Shown: positions 42,976 through 51,483 of the stretch, piece by piece | Position numbering within the stretch: the first letter of the stretch is position 1 | Layout of the letters: every line of letters starts with the position of its first letter | From: Ascidiaceihabitans sp029251465 | GTDB lineage: Bacteria; Pseudomonadota; Alphaproteobacteria; Rhodobacterales; Rhodobacteraceae | NCBI RefSeq assembly: GCF_042932805.1 | Contig: NZ_CP170633.1 | Coordinates: 3,906,001 to 3,970,000 of the forward strand | Reading direction: 5' to 3' | DNA length: 64,000 bases | Translations under genes and position numbers: made by a program | The notes under the pieces: generated by a model | What the model was told of the DNA's origin: nothing | The model's input: only the letters and a program-made list of their open reading frames with translations | Database searches by the model: none

Positions 42976-43410
42976 ATGAAATTTCTGATTGGTTTGGTTG
43001 TGGTGTTGGGTCTGGCGGGGGGTGCACAGGCGCAATCTGCGGATTACGGCGATGATACCAGCGAATGGGCGAACGACGGCGAATGCGATGATCGCCGGTT
43101 TACGGGCGCGGGCGTCACGGGATCGCTGGACAGCGATGACAGCGGTCACGACGCGACAGATTGCAAGCGCGCGGTGGAATTTGGACGCGCCAAGCTGTGG
43201 GTGTTTGCCGATGCGATCAAAGTGACGCAATGCGATGCGGTCAACTTTGGCGATGATTCATCGGAGTGGGCCAAGGACCGCGAATGCGACGATTTCCGGT
43301 TCGAGGGGGACGGCATGTCGGCGGTGGTTCTCAGCGAAGACATCGGGCGCGACGCTGCAGATTGCCGGCGCCTGTGTGACGCTGGCAAAATTGCGTTGCG
43401 CGATTACTGA
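42976..43410 (+). CDS. Secreted protein with two tandem GDDxSEWAxDxECDDxRF repeats
   Basis: In this 144-residue protein the signal peptide ends around residue 20 (GLAGGAQAQS). Two about 51-residue copies follow at 24-74 and 91-141. Each opens with YGDDTSEWANDGECDDRRF or FGDDSSEWAKDRECDDFRF and closes with a DATDC or DAADC motif and a Gly-containing end. The paired Cys and dense Asp suggest a disulfide-stabilised, possibly metal-binding unit. Function unknown. The last 7 bp overlap the convergent LysE gene. Confidence 0.75.
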   Translation: MKFLIGLVVVLGLAGGAQAQSADYGDDTSEWANDGECDDRRFTGAGVTGSLDSDDSGHDATDCKRAVEFGRAKLWVFADAIKVTQCDAVNFGDDSSEWAKDRECDDFRFEGDGMSAVVLSEDIGRDAADCRRLCDAGKIALRDY

Positions 43411-44000
43411 GGCAAAAACACCGGATACAGCGAGGCGATCAACAGCAGCGCCATGCTGACGTTGAACGCCCGCAATCGGGTCGGGTTGGTCAGGATGCGC
43501 GCCATTTGTTGGCCCAGAACCGTCCAACAGCTGACGCAGGGCAGGTTGATCGCGCCAAACACCGCCCCCACGATCAGGATCGAGGCAAGGCTGGTGTCAG
43601 CGGTGTAAACGGTGACGGCGGTGATCGCCATTGTCCACGCCTTTGGGTTGACCCACTGGAACGACGCGGCCTGTAGGAACGTCATCGGCGTGCCGGTTTG
43701 ATCGCCTTTGGTCGCGGGCGCAGCGGTCGCGATTTTGTAGGCCAGATACAACATGTACAGCACGGACGCGACTTTCAGGATCGTGTGCGCAATCGGGTAG
43801 CTGTCGAATATTTGCGCCAGCCCGATGCCGACCAAAATCACCATCAGCACAAAGCCGATGCCGATGCCCAGCATGTGCGGGATCGAGCGGACAAACCCGA
43901 AATTGGCCCCCGACGCCATCAGCATCAGGTTGTTGGGCCCCGGCGTGATGGAACTGGCAAAGCAAAAGCCGACGAGGGCGGTAAGGAGTTCATAAGGCAT
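43404..44000 (-). CDS. LysE-family amino acid exporter
   Basis: In this 198-residue protein about six hydrophobic helices are present, with the family signature FASSITPGPNNLMLMASGAN near the N-terminus and FLQAASFQWVNPKAWTMAI in the middle. LysE/RhtB proteins export amino acids or homoserine lactones. A divergent Lrp-family regulator starts 73 bp away, the usual genetic partner of such exporters, so amino-acid-induced expression is likely. The exact substrate is unknown. Confidence 0.88.
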   Translation of the reverse strand: MPYELLTALVGFCFASSITPGPNNLMLMASGANFGFVRSIPHMLGIGIGFVLMVILVGIGLAQIFDSYPIAHTILKVASVLYMLYLAYKIATAAPATKGDQTGTPMTFLQAASFQWVNPKAWTMAITAVTVYTADTSLASILIVGAVFGAINLPCVSCWTVLGQQMARILTNPTRLRAFNVSMALLLIASLYPVFLPQ

Positions 44001-44073
44001 GACGCAATGTTTGACGCATCTTGCGCGCTATGAAATTGCGAAGTGCTATTAATTGCCGTAGATTACACAACAA

Positions 44074-44526
44074 ATGAGCAAATTAGATCACATAAACGAG
44101 CAGATATTGCGTGAGTTGACCCGCGATGGGCGCATCAGCAATCTGGAACTGGCGGATCGGGTGGGGCTATCGCCTTCGGCCTGCTTGCGGCGGGTGCAGG
44201 AAATGGAACGCACAGGCCTGATTGCGGGGTACCGCGCGGTGCTGGATCGATCCGCCTTGGGCATCGGGTTTGTCGCCTACATCGGTGTCGGTCTGCGCGA
44301 TCATTCCAAAGCCAGCCAAGAGGCGTTTGAACGCGCGATGGAGCGTGCCGTGGACGTGCGTGAATGTCACAACATCACCGGCACTATCGAATATCTGCTG
44401 CGTGTCGAATGTGCGGATATGCCCAGCTACAAGGCGTTCCACACCGATCTGTTGGGCGCGTTGCCGCAAGTAAACGGCATCACGTCCTATGTTGTTATGG
44501 GCTCGCCCAAGGACGAACGCGGCTAG
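44074..44526 (+). CDS. Lrp/AsnC-family transcriptional regulator
   Basis: In this 150-residue protein the N-terminal helix-turn-helix is ISNLELADRVGLSPSACLRR and the C-terminal RAM/AsnC ligand domain includes VRECHNITGTIEYLLRVECA and the end VNGITSYVVMG. It is a small amino-acid-responsive regulator, probably controlling the divergent LysE exporter through the 73-bp intergenic region. The stop codon abuts the end of the convergent DUF302 gene. Confidence 0.9.
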   Translation: MSKLDHINEQILRELTRDGRISNLELADRVGLSPSACLRRVQEMERTGLIAGYRAVLDRSALGIGFVAYIGVGLRDHSKASQEAFERAMERAVDVRECHNITGTIEYLLRVECADMPSYKAFHTDLLGALPQVNGITSYVVMGSPKDERG

Positions 44527-44985
44527 CTATTTGATCGCGTCTGCCGCGATTTTGGCAAAGATAGTGTCCAGCTCTGCGGCCATCGTTTTCAGCTCTTCGC
44601 CGCCATCATAAGGGGCAAGCACGTGGCTGGGTGTTTTGTATGACAGGGTCGCGGTCCCGTCGTCGTTTTCGGTGACGTACATGCGGATCGGGGCTTCGAT
44701 CATCGCGGCTGTGGACAGCTTAAGCATGTCGACCGCAAAGACGTTGTTGAACACGCCGATCACGCGGTTGCCCGGGATTGTGATGCCGCGCTTTTTGGCG
44801 GTGCCCGTTGGCCCTGCTTCGGTCACGACGCCCATTTTGTTGGCCTTCACGGCGGCCTTGGTATCGCCAAGCAGCTGGACGTAGGGTTTGTCCGTGGTCT
44901 GGACCGCCCAACCGTCTTGCGCGGTCAGATCGTCGGCCATGACCGGCATGGCAAATGAGATGAGAAAAAGGATTAGAAAACGCAT
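44527..44985 (-). CDS. Secreted DUF302 protein
   Basis: The protein has 152 residues from ATG 44985 (MRFLILFLISFAMPVMADDL), with GAGG upstream; a TTG 12 bases earlier is less likely. The signal peptide ends near residue 17. The mature part has the DUF302 features MGVVTEAGPTGTAKKRGI and VIGVFNNVFAVDMLKLSTAA, plus IEAPIRMYV. The fold is known but the function is not; a periplasmic role is inferred from the signal. Confidence 0.82.
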   Translation of the reverse strand: MRFLILFLISFAMPVMADDLTAQDGWAVQTTDKPYVQLLGDTKAAVKANKMGVVTEAGPTGTAKKRGITIPGNRVIGVFNNVFAVDMLKLSTAAMIEAPIRMYVTENDDGTATLSYKTPSHVLAPYDGGEELKTMAAELDTIFAKIAADAIK

Positions 44986-45086
44986 GAGGCCTCGCAAATG
45001 TTAGGGAGGCCTCATTCAAGCGCGGTGGCTTGGTTTTATCAAATCAACTTGGCGTCAGGTGGCGATTAACCGCCTTTTGCGCGGGT

Positions 45087-46046
45087 TTAGGATGCTGCGA
45101 TCATTTCGGATTGGCGCACGATGACTTCGGCCTGTTTGATCGATGCGATGTCGACAAGGCGGCCTTTGTAGACGGTGGCACCTTCGCCGTTTGCCTTGGC
45201 GGTTTCCATGGCCGCAAGGATTTCGCGGGCCTCAGAAACGGCCTCGTCTGACGGGGTGAAGACCTCGTTTGAGATCGCGATTTGCTTGGGGTGGATCGCC
45301 CATTTGCCGACCATGCCAAGGGTTGCGGAGCGGCGGGCTTGGGCGCGGCAGCCATCGTCATCAGAGAAATCACCAAACGGGCCGTCGACGGGCAGAATGC
45401 CATGCGTGCGACAGGCGGCAACGATGGCGGTTTGCGCCCAGTGCCACGGGTCGGACCAGTGTTTCTGACCCTCGTGCAGCATGTAGTAGTTTTCCTGTGT
45501 CCCGCCGATGCCTGTGGTTTGCATGCCCATGGAGGCAGCGAAATCTGCGGCCCCGAGGGACATCGCTTGGAGGCGAGGCGAGGAGGCGGCGATTTCTTCG
45601 ACGTGGGCGATGCCAGCGGCGGATTCGATGATGACCTCAAGCGCGATGGGTTTGGTGCGCCCCTTTGCGCGTTCGACCGCCGTGACCAGCGCGTCGACGG
45701 CGTAGACATCAGCGGCGCAACCGACCTTTGGGATCATGATCATGTCAAGACGGTCACCGGCGTTTTCCAGCAAATCCACCACGTCGCGATACCAGTAGGG
45801 GGTGTCCAAGCTGTTGATCCGCACGGACAGGGTTTTGGTGCCCCAGTCGATGGTGTTGATGGCCTCGATCACGTTTTGACGCGCGGTGTCCTTGTCGGAG
45901 GGGGCCACGGAATCTTCGAGGTCGAGGTTGATCACATCCGCCGCTGACGCCGCCATTTTCGCGAACAGCTTGGTGTTTGAGCCTGGCCCGAACAGCTGGC
46001 AGCGGTTGGGACGGGCAGGAGGCGTTGGCTGGAGGCGGAAGCTCAT
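45087..46046 (-). CDS. mcl1: L-malyl-CoA/beta-methylmalyl-CoA lyase
   Basis: This 319-residue HpcH/HpaI-type TIM barrel begins MSFRLQPTPPARPNRCQLFG, nearly identical in pattern to Rhodobacter Mcl1. Metal and substrate residues are visible in VINLDLEDSVAPSDK, ALEVIIESAAGIAHVEEI and GAADFAASMGMQT. It cleaves L-malyl-CoA to acetyl-CoA and glyoxylate and beta-methylmalyl-CoA to propionyl-CoA and glyoxylate, steps of the ethylmalonyl-CoA pathway. That pathway would assimilate the acetyl-CoA produced from taurine. It is divergent from the dgc operon. Confidence 0.94.
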   Translation of the reverse strand: MSFRLQPTPPARPNRCQLFGPGSNTKLFAKMAASAADVINLDLEDSVAPSDKDTARQNVIEAINTIDWGTKTLSVRINSLDTPYWYRDVVDLLENAGDRLDMIMIPKVGCAADVYAVDALVTAVERAKGRTKPIALEVIIESAAGIAHVEEIAASSPRLQAMSLGAADFAASMGMQTTGIGGTQENYYMLHEGQKHWSDPWHWAQTAIVAACRTHGILPVDGPFGDFSDDDGCRAQARRSATLGMVGKWAIHPKQIAISNEVFTPSDEAVSEAREILAAMETAKANGEGATVYKGRLVDIASIKQAEVIVRQSEMIAAS

Positions 46047-46228
46047 GAGGTGACCTTTCGAAGGGGCATGTGTGGGCGCAATAAAGTTGCGAGATTTCTG
46101 GGGTCAGCAGATATTTAATTGCGCGGTGGCGTGCAAGGCGTATTTTGCAGGTGCAGCATTCCGCTTTGACGCTGAGCTGAGTCGGTAGGCTGGGACATGA
46201 ACGCACGATTGTTCGCAGGATTTCCGAA

Positions 46229-46263
46229 TTGACGCTCGTTTCTTGTTCAAAATCTAGATCAAG
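46229..46263 (+). promoter_or_regulatory. Possible promoter and dyad upstream of dgcN
   Basis: TTGACG at 46229-46234 could be a -35 box, but no good -10 box follows at 16-18 nt. An imperfect dyad CTTGTTC-N8-GATCAAG lies at 46242-46263, a shape used by GntR/FadR-type operators. The site is 74-108 bp upstream of dgcN. Confidence 0.3.
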
Positions 46264-46336
46264 CACGCGGATAGCGATGGATTTGCGCGCAGAATCGCGG
46301 AAATTGTCGGTAACATTGCATTTGGGGACCTCAGCT

Positions 46337-47338
46337 ATGATTAAAACACCTTACCTCCTGTTCTTGGGCGACGTGCCTGACCAATTGTCAGCCAAAGTTG
46401 CGCAAGGCATCAAAGACTGGCGCCCCGATAACGCGGTTGGCCAATTCCGTATGGACGGCTGCAAAGCGGACGTAGGCTTGGGCGACATGACGTTGGCCGA
46501 AGCGAAGTCCAAAGGTGCCAAGACGCTTGTGTTGGGCGTGGCAAACCGTGGCGGTTACATTTCTGATGCGTGGAAAGCCGTTTTGATGGACGCGCTGAAC
46601 ATGGGTTACGATTTGGCGTCGGGTCTGCACAACTTGTTGCGCGACGAAGAAGACTTGGTCGCGTTGGCCGCCGAAAAGGGCTGCGAGTTACACGACGTGC
46701 GCGTGCCGTCGGTCGAATACCCGATCGCAACAGGCGTTAAGCGTAGCGGCAAACGCGTTTTGGCAGTGGGCACCGATTGCTCTGTGGGTAAAATGTACAC
46801 AGCGTTGGCGTTGGACGAAGCGATGCGCGCCAAAGGCATGAAATCGACGTTCCGCGCGACGGGTCAAACCGGTATTTTGATCACTGGCGACGGTGTGCCA
46901 TTGGACGCGGTTGTTGCGGATTTCATGGCGGGATCGATTGAATATTTGACACCAGCCAATGACGAAGATCACTGGGACATCATCGAGGGGCAGGGCAGTC
47001 TGATGCACGTGTCCTATTCGGGTGTGACCTTGGCCTTGGTCCATGGTGGTCAGCCCGATGCGTTGATCCTGTGCCACGAACCGACACGCACACACATGCG
47101 TGGTTTGCCGGATTACAGCGTTCCGACGATGCAGCAGATTTCTGATCTGGCGTTGCCGTTGGCCCGTGTTGGCAACCCTGCTTGTCAGGTTGTCGGCATT
47201 TCGGTCAACACGCAGCACATGTCCGAGGATGAAGCGGTGGCGTATCTGGCCGGTGTTGAGGCCGAAATGGGCATGCCGGCTGTTGATCCGTTCCGCCATG
47301 GTGCCGAGCGTTTGGCGGATGCTATTGCTGCGTTGTAG
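46337..47338 (+). CDS. dgcN: DgcN-type D-glutamate N-acetyltransferase (DUF1611)
   Basis: The protein has 333 residues from MIKTPYLLFLGDVPDQLSAK. It is a DUF1611 member with a P-loop in AVGTDCSVGKMYTALALDEA (GTDCSVGK) and the distal GQGSLMHVSYSGVTLALVHG. In marine bacteria DgcN acetylates D-glutamate and DgcA racemises the product. Here dgcN is followed by dgcA and a class IV aminotransferase on the same strand. The longer frame to 46229 is rejected because it adds an unlikely N-terminus. Function is by family and gene order. Confidence 0.85.
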   Translation: MIKTPYLLFLGDVPDQLSAKVAQGIKDWRPDNAVGQFRMDGCKADVGLGDMTLAEAKSKGAKTLVLGVANRGGYISDAWKAVLMDALNMGYDLASGLHNLLRDEEDLVALAAEKGCELHDVRVPSVEYPIATGVKRSGKRVLAVGTDCSVGKMYTALALDEAMRAKGMKSTFRATGQTGILITGDGVPLDAVVADFMAGSIEYLTPANDEDHWDIIEGQGSLMHVSYSGVTLALVHGGQPDALILCHEPTRTHMRGLPDYSVPTMQQISDLALPLARVGNPACQVVGISVNTQHMSEDEAVAYLAGVEAEMGMPAVDPFRHGAERLADAIAAL

Positions 47339-47356
47339 ACGCTTGCGGTTTTTGCT

Positions 47357-47386
47357 CTCTCCGGACCCTCCGGGGGGAGTATTTTT
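47357..47386 (+). terminator. Hairpin with T-run between dgcN and dgcA
   Basis: CTCTCC pairs with GGGGAG, and an inner GGA-CCC-TCC hairpin closes the loop, followed by TATTTTTG. It lies 19 bp past dgcN and 22 bp before dgcA. It looks like a partial intra-operon terminator. From memory, hairpins of this type recur between Rhodobacterales genes. Confidence 0.6.
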
Positions 47387-47407
47387 GATCAAGACAGGAG
47401 CGATGGC

Positions 47408-48373
47408 ATGCGCATTGATGTGACGCACGACGTGTTTAAGTTGGCGCAGGTGTTTACCATCGCGCGCGGTTCGCGCACCGAGGCCAAAGTGCTGACGGTG
47501 CATTTGGATGATGGTGTGAACAAGGGCTGGGGCGAATGTGTGCCGTATGCCCGTTATGGCGAGAGCCTTGAGAGCGTCACCGATCAGATCAAGGGATTGC
47601 CGAATGATGTGACCCGCGAAGCGCTGTACGAATTGTTGCCCGCAGGTGCTGCACGCAACGCCGTTGATTGCGCGTTGTGGGATCTGGAGGCCAAGCGGTC
47701 GGGCAAGCGGGTTTGGCAGTTGGCTGGGCTGACGGCTCCTGGTCCTGAGATCACGGCCTATACGCTGTCGCTGGACACACCCGAGGCGATGAAGGCGCAG
47801 GCGATGGAGCATGCGTTTCGCCCGTTGTTGAAGATTAAACTCGGCACGCCTGACGATATGCCCCGCTTAGAGGCGGTGCGTGCGGGTGCGCCGAAATCCA
47901 AGATCATCGTGGATGCGAATGAAGGTTGGACGGCTGAAGTTTACGCCGATCTGGCCCCGCATCTGGTGGGCCTGGGTGTGGAGTTGGTTGAACAACCGTT
48001 GCCTGCAGGTGAGGATCACGCGCTGTTGGGGATGCAGCGTCCGGTGCCTGTGTGTGCGGATGAATCCTGCCATGACCGCGACAGCCTTGCCGATCTGAAA
48101 GGTAAATACGACGTCATCAACATCAAGCTGGATAAGACTGGCGGTTTGACCGAAGCCTTGGCTTTGCGCGACGCGGCAAAGGCGCAAGGCTATGACGTGA
48201 TGGTGGGTTGTATGGTTGGATCGTCGTTGGCGATGGCGCCTGCGACCTTGGTGGCGCAGGGTGTTGGCATTGTTGATCTTGACGGCCCGTTGCTATTGGC
48301 CGAAGACCGCGACCAGCCTTTGACATTTGACGCGGACGGGGTGCACCCGCCTGTGTCCGCACTATGGGGATAA
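47408..48373 (+). CDS. dgcA: DgcA-type N-acetyl-D-glutamate racemase (enolase superfamily)
   Basis: This 321-residue enolase-superfamily protein is of the dipeptide-epimerase type. The KxK catalytic pair is in LLKIKLGTPD, metal ligands are the Asp of VDANEGW, the Glu of VEQPLPAG and the Asp of CADESCHD, and the second-half lysine is in INIKLDKTGG. Within this operon it is expected to racemise N-acetyl-D-glutamate. Ala-Glu dipeptide epimerase is the alternative name for close relatives. The gene is 6 bp upstream of the aminotransferase. Confidence 0.86.
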   Translation: MRIDVTHDVFKLAQVFTIARGSRTEAKVLTVHLDDGVNKGWGECVPYARYGESLESVTDQIKGLPNDVTREALYELLPAGAARNAVDCALWDLEAKRSGKRVWQLAGLTAPGPEITAYTLSLDTPEAMKAQAMEHAFRPLLKIKLGTPDDMPRLEAVRAGAPKSKIIVDANEGWTAEVYADLAPHLVGLGVELVEQPLPAGEDHALLGMQRPVPVCADESCHDRDSLADLKGKYDVINIKLDKTGGLTEALALRDAAKAQGYDVMVGCMVGSSLAMAPATLVAQGVGIVDLDGPLLLAEDRDQPLTFDADGVHPPVSALWG

Positions 48374-48378
48374 ATAAA

Positions 48379-49239
48379 ATGCGCACTGTATATTTGAACG
48401 GCGAATATGTGGCCGAAAACGAAGCCAAGGTTTCGATCTTTGATCGCGGGTTTTTGATGGCGGATGGCGTTTACGAAGTGACGTCAGTGCTGGATGGTAA
48501 GCTGGTGGATTTTGACGGGCACGCTGTGCGTCTGGATCGCTCTTTGTCCGAGTTGGGGATGGCGAACCCGATCTCCAAAGATGATTTGCTGGCGGTGCAC
48601 CGTGAATTGGTTTCGCGCAATGAGGTCGTGAATGGCGGTGTCTATTTGCAAATCACGCGCGGCGCACCTGCTGATCGCGACTTTGCCTTTCCTGACCCTG
48701 AAACCACACCATGCACGGTTGTTTTGTTCACCCAGTCCAAGCCGAATGTCATGGACAACCCTGCCTCGCAAAACGGGATCAAAGTGATTTCGATCGCGGA
48801 TGAGCGTTGGGGCCGTCGCGACATCAAAACGGTTCAGTTGCTGTACCCGTCCATGGGCAAAATGATGGCCAAGGCAGCGGGTTGTGATGACGCGTGGATG
48901 GTCGAGGACGGGCACGTCACCGAGGGCACATCGAACAACGCCTACATCGTCAAAGGCAACAAGATCATCACGCGCGGTTTGTCCAACGACATCCTGCACG
49001 GCATCACACGCGCCGCCGTTTTGCGGTTCGCGAAAGAAGCCCAGATGGAAGTCGAAGAGCGCAATTTCACGATTGAAGAAGCCATGAGCGCGGACGAGGC
49101 GTTTATCACCTCGGCCACGATGTTCGTGAATGGTGTCGTTGAAATTGACGGCGCGAAAATCGGTGACGGTATGCCGGGCCATGTGTCCAAGCGCTTGCGC
49201 GAGATCTATCTGGACGAGAGCCGCAAGGTCGCGATTTAA
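48379..49239 (+). CDS. Class IV aminotransferase, D-amino-acid type
   Basis: The protein has 286 residues from ATG 48379, 5 bp after the dgcA stop, with GGGGATAAATAAA upstream. It has the fold-type IV PLP signature: GRRDIKTVQLLYPSMGKMMA with the cofactor lysine, and EGTSNNAYIVKGNKIITRGL. It could convert D-glutamate or another D-amino acid to a 2-oxo acid alongside DgcN/DgcA. A branched-chain or aminodeoxychorismate-lyase role is less likely given the operon. Confidence 0.83.
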   Translation: MRTVYLNGEYVAENEAKVSIFDRGFLMADGVYEVTSVLDGKLVDFDGHAVRLDRSLSELGMANPISKDDLLAVHRELVSRNEVVNGGVYLQITRGAPADRDFAFPDPETTPCTVVLFTQSKPNVMDNPASQNGIKVISIADERWGRRDIKTVQLLYPSMGKMMAKAAGCDDAWMVEDGHVTEGTSNNAYIVKGNKIITRGLSNDILHGITRAAVLRFAKEAQMEVEERNFTIEEAMSADEAFITSATMFVNGVVEIDGAKIGDGMPGHVSKRLREIYLDESRKVAI

Positions 49240-49249
49240 AGTTCGGTCG

Positions 49250-49267
49250 GGCGGGTCAAGACCCGCC
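49250..49267 (+). terminator. Hairpin at the end of the dgc operon
   Basis: GGCGGGTC and GACCCGCC form a perfect 8-bp stem around AA, followed by TTACC. It starts 10 bp after the operon. The U-tract is weak and the loop tight, so termination is only probable; the convergent RTX gene ends 25 bp further on. Confidence 0.5.
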
Positions 49268-49292
49268 TTACCAGTTCTGCATTTGCGCTGAT

Positions 49293-50183
49293 TTAAGCCT
49301 GAACAGAGACGTTGATTGCGTCGATATCAGCGGCCCCGAGGTTGGACAGGGTGGCCACCAACCGGTCGTCCAAAAATACGTCAACGCCGTCGTCTGCGGC
49401 CTGTAGTTCGATCTCGAAGTCGGGCGCGTTGGGGTCGACCGGATTGAGGACATACAGGATGAGTTGTTCTGTTGCGGGGTCGAAATCGGTGATGGTGACT
49501 TCGTCCTCGGTGCGGTCCTGCGACACGCCAACCCCAAAGCTATCTACGCCTTCACCGCCGGTAAATACATCGCCGTCATCGCCGTTTAGCGTGTCGTTGC
49601 CATAGCCGCCGTGTAGCGTGTCCGCCTTGCCCAGATCAGCGTTGGTGCCGCGTTCTGCAAAGGGGTCGTCGTCACCGCCGAACAGGAAATCATTGCCGGT
49701 GTCGCCGCGCAAAACATTACTGCCGTGGTAGTCACGAATCATGTCATTGCCAGCGCCGCCGCGGACAAAATCATCGCCTTCCATGTATTCAGCATCTGCG
49801 GCTGCTGCGACGTATTGATCATCGCCGTCGCCCAAGAACACACGGTCGTCGCCCGCACCGCCGACTGCAAAATCATTGCCGTCGCCTGCGAACACGGTGT
49901 CATCCCCGGTACCTGCATCGATGGCGTCATCGCCCCCGTTTGCCTCGATCAGGTCATTGCCGCCAAAGCCGAGAATTTCGGTGCCATTGTCGTTGCCGAC
50001 CATTTGTTCGGCGGCGTCTGACCCTTCAAAGGCGTCGACGTTCAGCGGGTTTTCTTGGCGCAATTCCAGATCCGGGTCTGGCGTTTCGGGTTCATCCGGT
50101 GCGCGCGATGCGTCGTCGTCGTCAAAGATGCTCATGATCAGGCCGATGCCCAAGGCGACGGGAATAATTAAAAGTGCTAACAT
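49293..50183 (-). CDS. RTX-repeat calcium-binding protein with N-terminal membrane helix
   Basis: The protein has 296 residues from MLALLIIPVALGIGLIMSIF, a single hydrophobic helix rather than a cleavable signal, followed by a DDDDASRAPDEPETPDPD linker. Residues about 75-210 contain nonapeptide RTX units such as GGNDLIEAN, GGDDAIDAG and GAGDDRVFLG. The last 80 residues (VTITDFDPATEQLILYVLN) form a C-terminal secretion-type domain. Binding of calcium to the repeats is expected. Whether it is anchored or exported by a type I system is unclear. Confidence 0.82.
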   Translation of the reverse strand: MLALLIIPVALGIGLIMSIFDDDDASRAPDEPETPDPDLELRQENPLNVDAFEGSDAAEQMVGNDNGTEILGFGGNDLIEANGGDDAIDAGTGDDTVFAGDGNDFAVGGAGDDRVFLGDGDDQYVAAAADAEYMEGDDFVRGGAGNDMIRDYHGSNVLRGDTGNDFLFGGDDDPFAERGTNADLGKADTLHGGYGNDTLNGDDGDVFTGGEGVDSFGVGVSQDRTEDEVTITDFDPATEQLILYVLNPVDPNAPDFEIELQAADDGVDVFLDDRLVATLSNLGAADIDAINVSVQA

Positions 50184-50317
50184 TTGAACGCCTTGGGTGG
50201 TTATTTCGATCCTTATCAACCAGCTATCTCGGCGTCATGGGCTGGTGTCAAATATCCACTGCCCTTTGTTGCGCAACCAAGAACGGTGCGCCCAAGAGCG
50301 GTGAATTGTTGCTAATT

Positions 50318-50614
50318 TTAGTGATCGCCGCCTTGTTCGAACTCAGATTGTTGTTGCGGGCTGGCATCGGTTTGAAAGTTCGCCTTCCAGTCAGCCATGG
50401 TCATGCCGTAGAACGCCTCGCGCCCTTGGTCTTTGGTCATGTCGATCCCGCGTTCGTTTGCGGCCTCTTGGTACCAGCGCGACAGGCAATTTCGGCAGAA
50501 GCCGGTCAGGTTCATCATGTCGATGTTTTGCACGTCGGTGCGGTCTGTCATCAGGTGGTGTTGCAGGCGGCGAAAGGCGGCGGCTTGCAGTTCGATTTCG
50601 GTTTGTTTGTCCAT
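50318..50614 (-). CDS. DUF1244 protein
   Basis: The protein has 98 residues from ATG 50614 (MDKQTEIELQAAAFRRLQHH). It has the family motifs NLTGFCRNCLSRWYQEAANE, with two conserved cysteines, and GREAFYGMTMADWKANFQ. DUF1244 is a small, mostly proteobacterial family of helical proteins without known function. The longer frame is rejected because it overlaps the neighbouring hydrolase gene. It lies 22 bp after that gene on the same strand, so both are probably co-transcribed. Confidence 0.86.
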   Translation of the reverse strand: MDKQTEIELQAAAFRRLQHHLMTDRTDVQNIDMMNLTGFCRNCLSRWYQEAANERGIDMTKDQGREAFYGMTMADWKANFQTDASPQQQSEFEQGGDH

Positions 50615-50636
50615 GTGTCGGGCTCCTGTGGTTCGT

Positions 50637-51374
50637 TCAAATGTCGGCTTTGCGGCGTGCATTTTCAAGCAAAGGCGCAAGCAAGCGCGCCCATTTTTGT
50701 TGTCCTGCGTCGGTGTCGATCAGGTCGTTGCGGATTTCGATCAACACGTTGGGGCGACCGTGTTGCAGCGCGTGTTGGTCAACCGCGTCGCCGGGCAAAT
50801 GGCCCGCGTAGGGTTCGTTGTTACCGATCGGAGTGGTCAGTGTGACGCGCAATTCATCCATCAGCGGGATCGCGAGGCGGGCGTCATGGGCGTACAGCAC
50901 GCCGATTTCCCAAGGGCGATGGGCGCGTCCCTTTAGCTGCGGGGTAAAGCTGTGGATCGACACAATGGCGGTCTTGGGGCGTGTGGCCAGTTCTGCCAGC
51001 GCGTCGTGATAGGGGCGGTAACATTCGGCAATCCTGCGGTCGCGTTCGGCGTGATCCGCGTGCCGGTTGGCGGGAATGATCGTGCCGTCGTACAGGCGCA
51101 TCAACAGCGTCGGGTCGTCCATGCCGCGGTTCGGATCAATCACGAGGCGCGAAAAATTCGATAGGATCGCGGGGCTGTTCAACGCCTCGGCCAGCGCGCG
51201 CGTGACCCCTGCCGCCCCGGGATCAAAGGCGATGTGGCGGTTCATGTCGGCCTCGGCCAACCCGAGCGAGCCACCGTTCACAGACGCAGGCACCGTGTTG
51301 GCGGCGTGATCGCAGGTGACCAGCCAAGTGCCGGATCGATCAACCCCGTGGGTGAAAAAAGCAGTGTGTGTCAT
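50637..51374 (-). CDS. N-formylglutamate amidohydrolase family protein
   Basis: The protein has 245 residues from ATG 51374 (MTHTAFFTHGVDRSGTWLVT) with AGGT upstream. Conserved features include VTCDHAANTVPASVNGG, FSRLVIDPNRGMDDPTLLM, and IVSIHSFTPQLKGRAH. Enzymes of this family hydrolyse N-formylglutamate in histidine degradation; standalone members in roseobacters have broader or unknown substrates. No hut genes are nearby. Confidence 0.84.
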   Translation of the reverse strand: MTHTAFFTHGVDRSGTWLVTCDHAANTVPASVNGGSLGLAEADMNRHIAFDPGAAGVTRALAEALNSPAILSNFSRLVIDPNRGMDDPTLLMRLYDGTIIPANRHADHAERDRRIAECYRPYHDALAELATRPKTAIVSIHSFTPQLKGRAHRPWEIGVLYAHDARLAIPLMDELRVTLTTPIGNNEPYAGHLPGDAVDQHALQHGRPNVLIEIRNDLIDTDAGQQKWARLLAPLLENARRKADI

Positions 51375-51483
51375 GAAACCTTTACCTGTTTGATTGCAGG
51401 TGTAGGCGAGTTGCGCCCGAAAGTGAATTGCGCGATAAAGCGTGCAAATGATAGCGATAACAACTGCTGGGGTGGACCGAATT

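Noticed and set aside
46688..47812. Minus-strand open frame of 374 codons opposite dgcN and dgcA
   Set aside because: It runs through two well supported genes and the intergenic hairpin; no ribosome binding site or domain.
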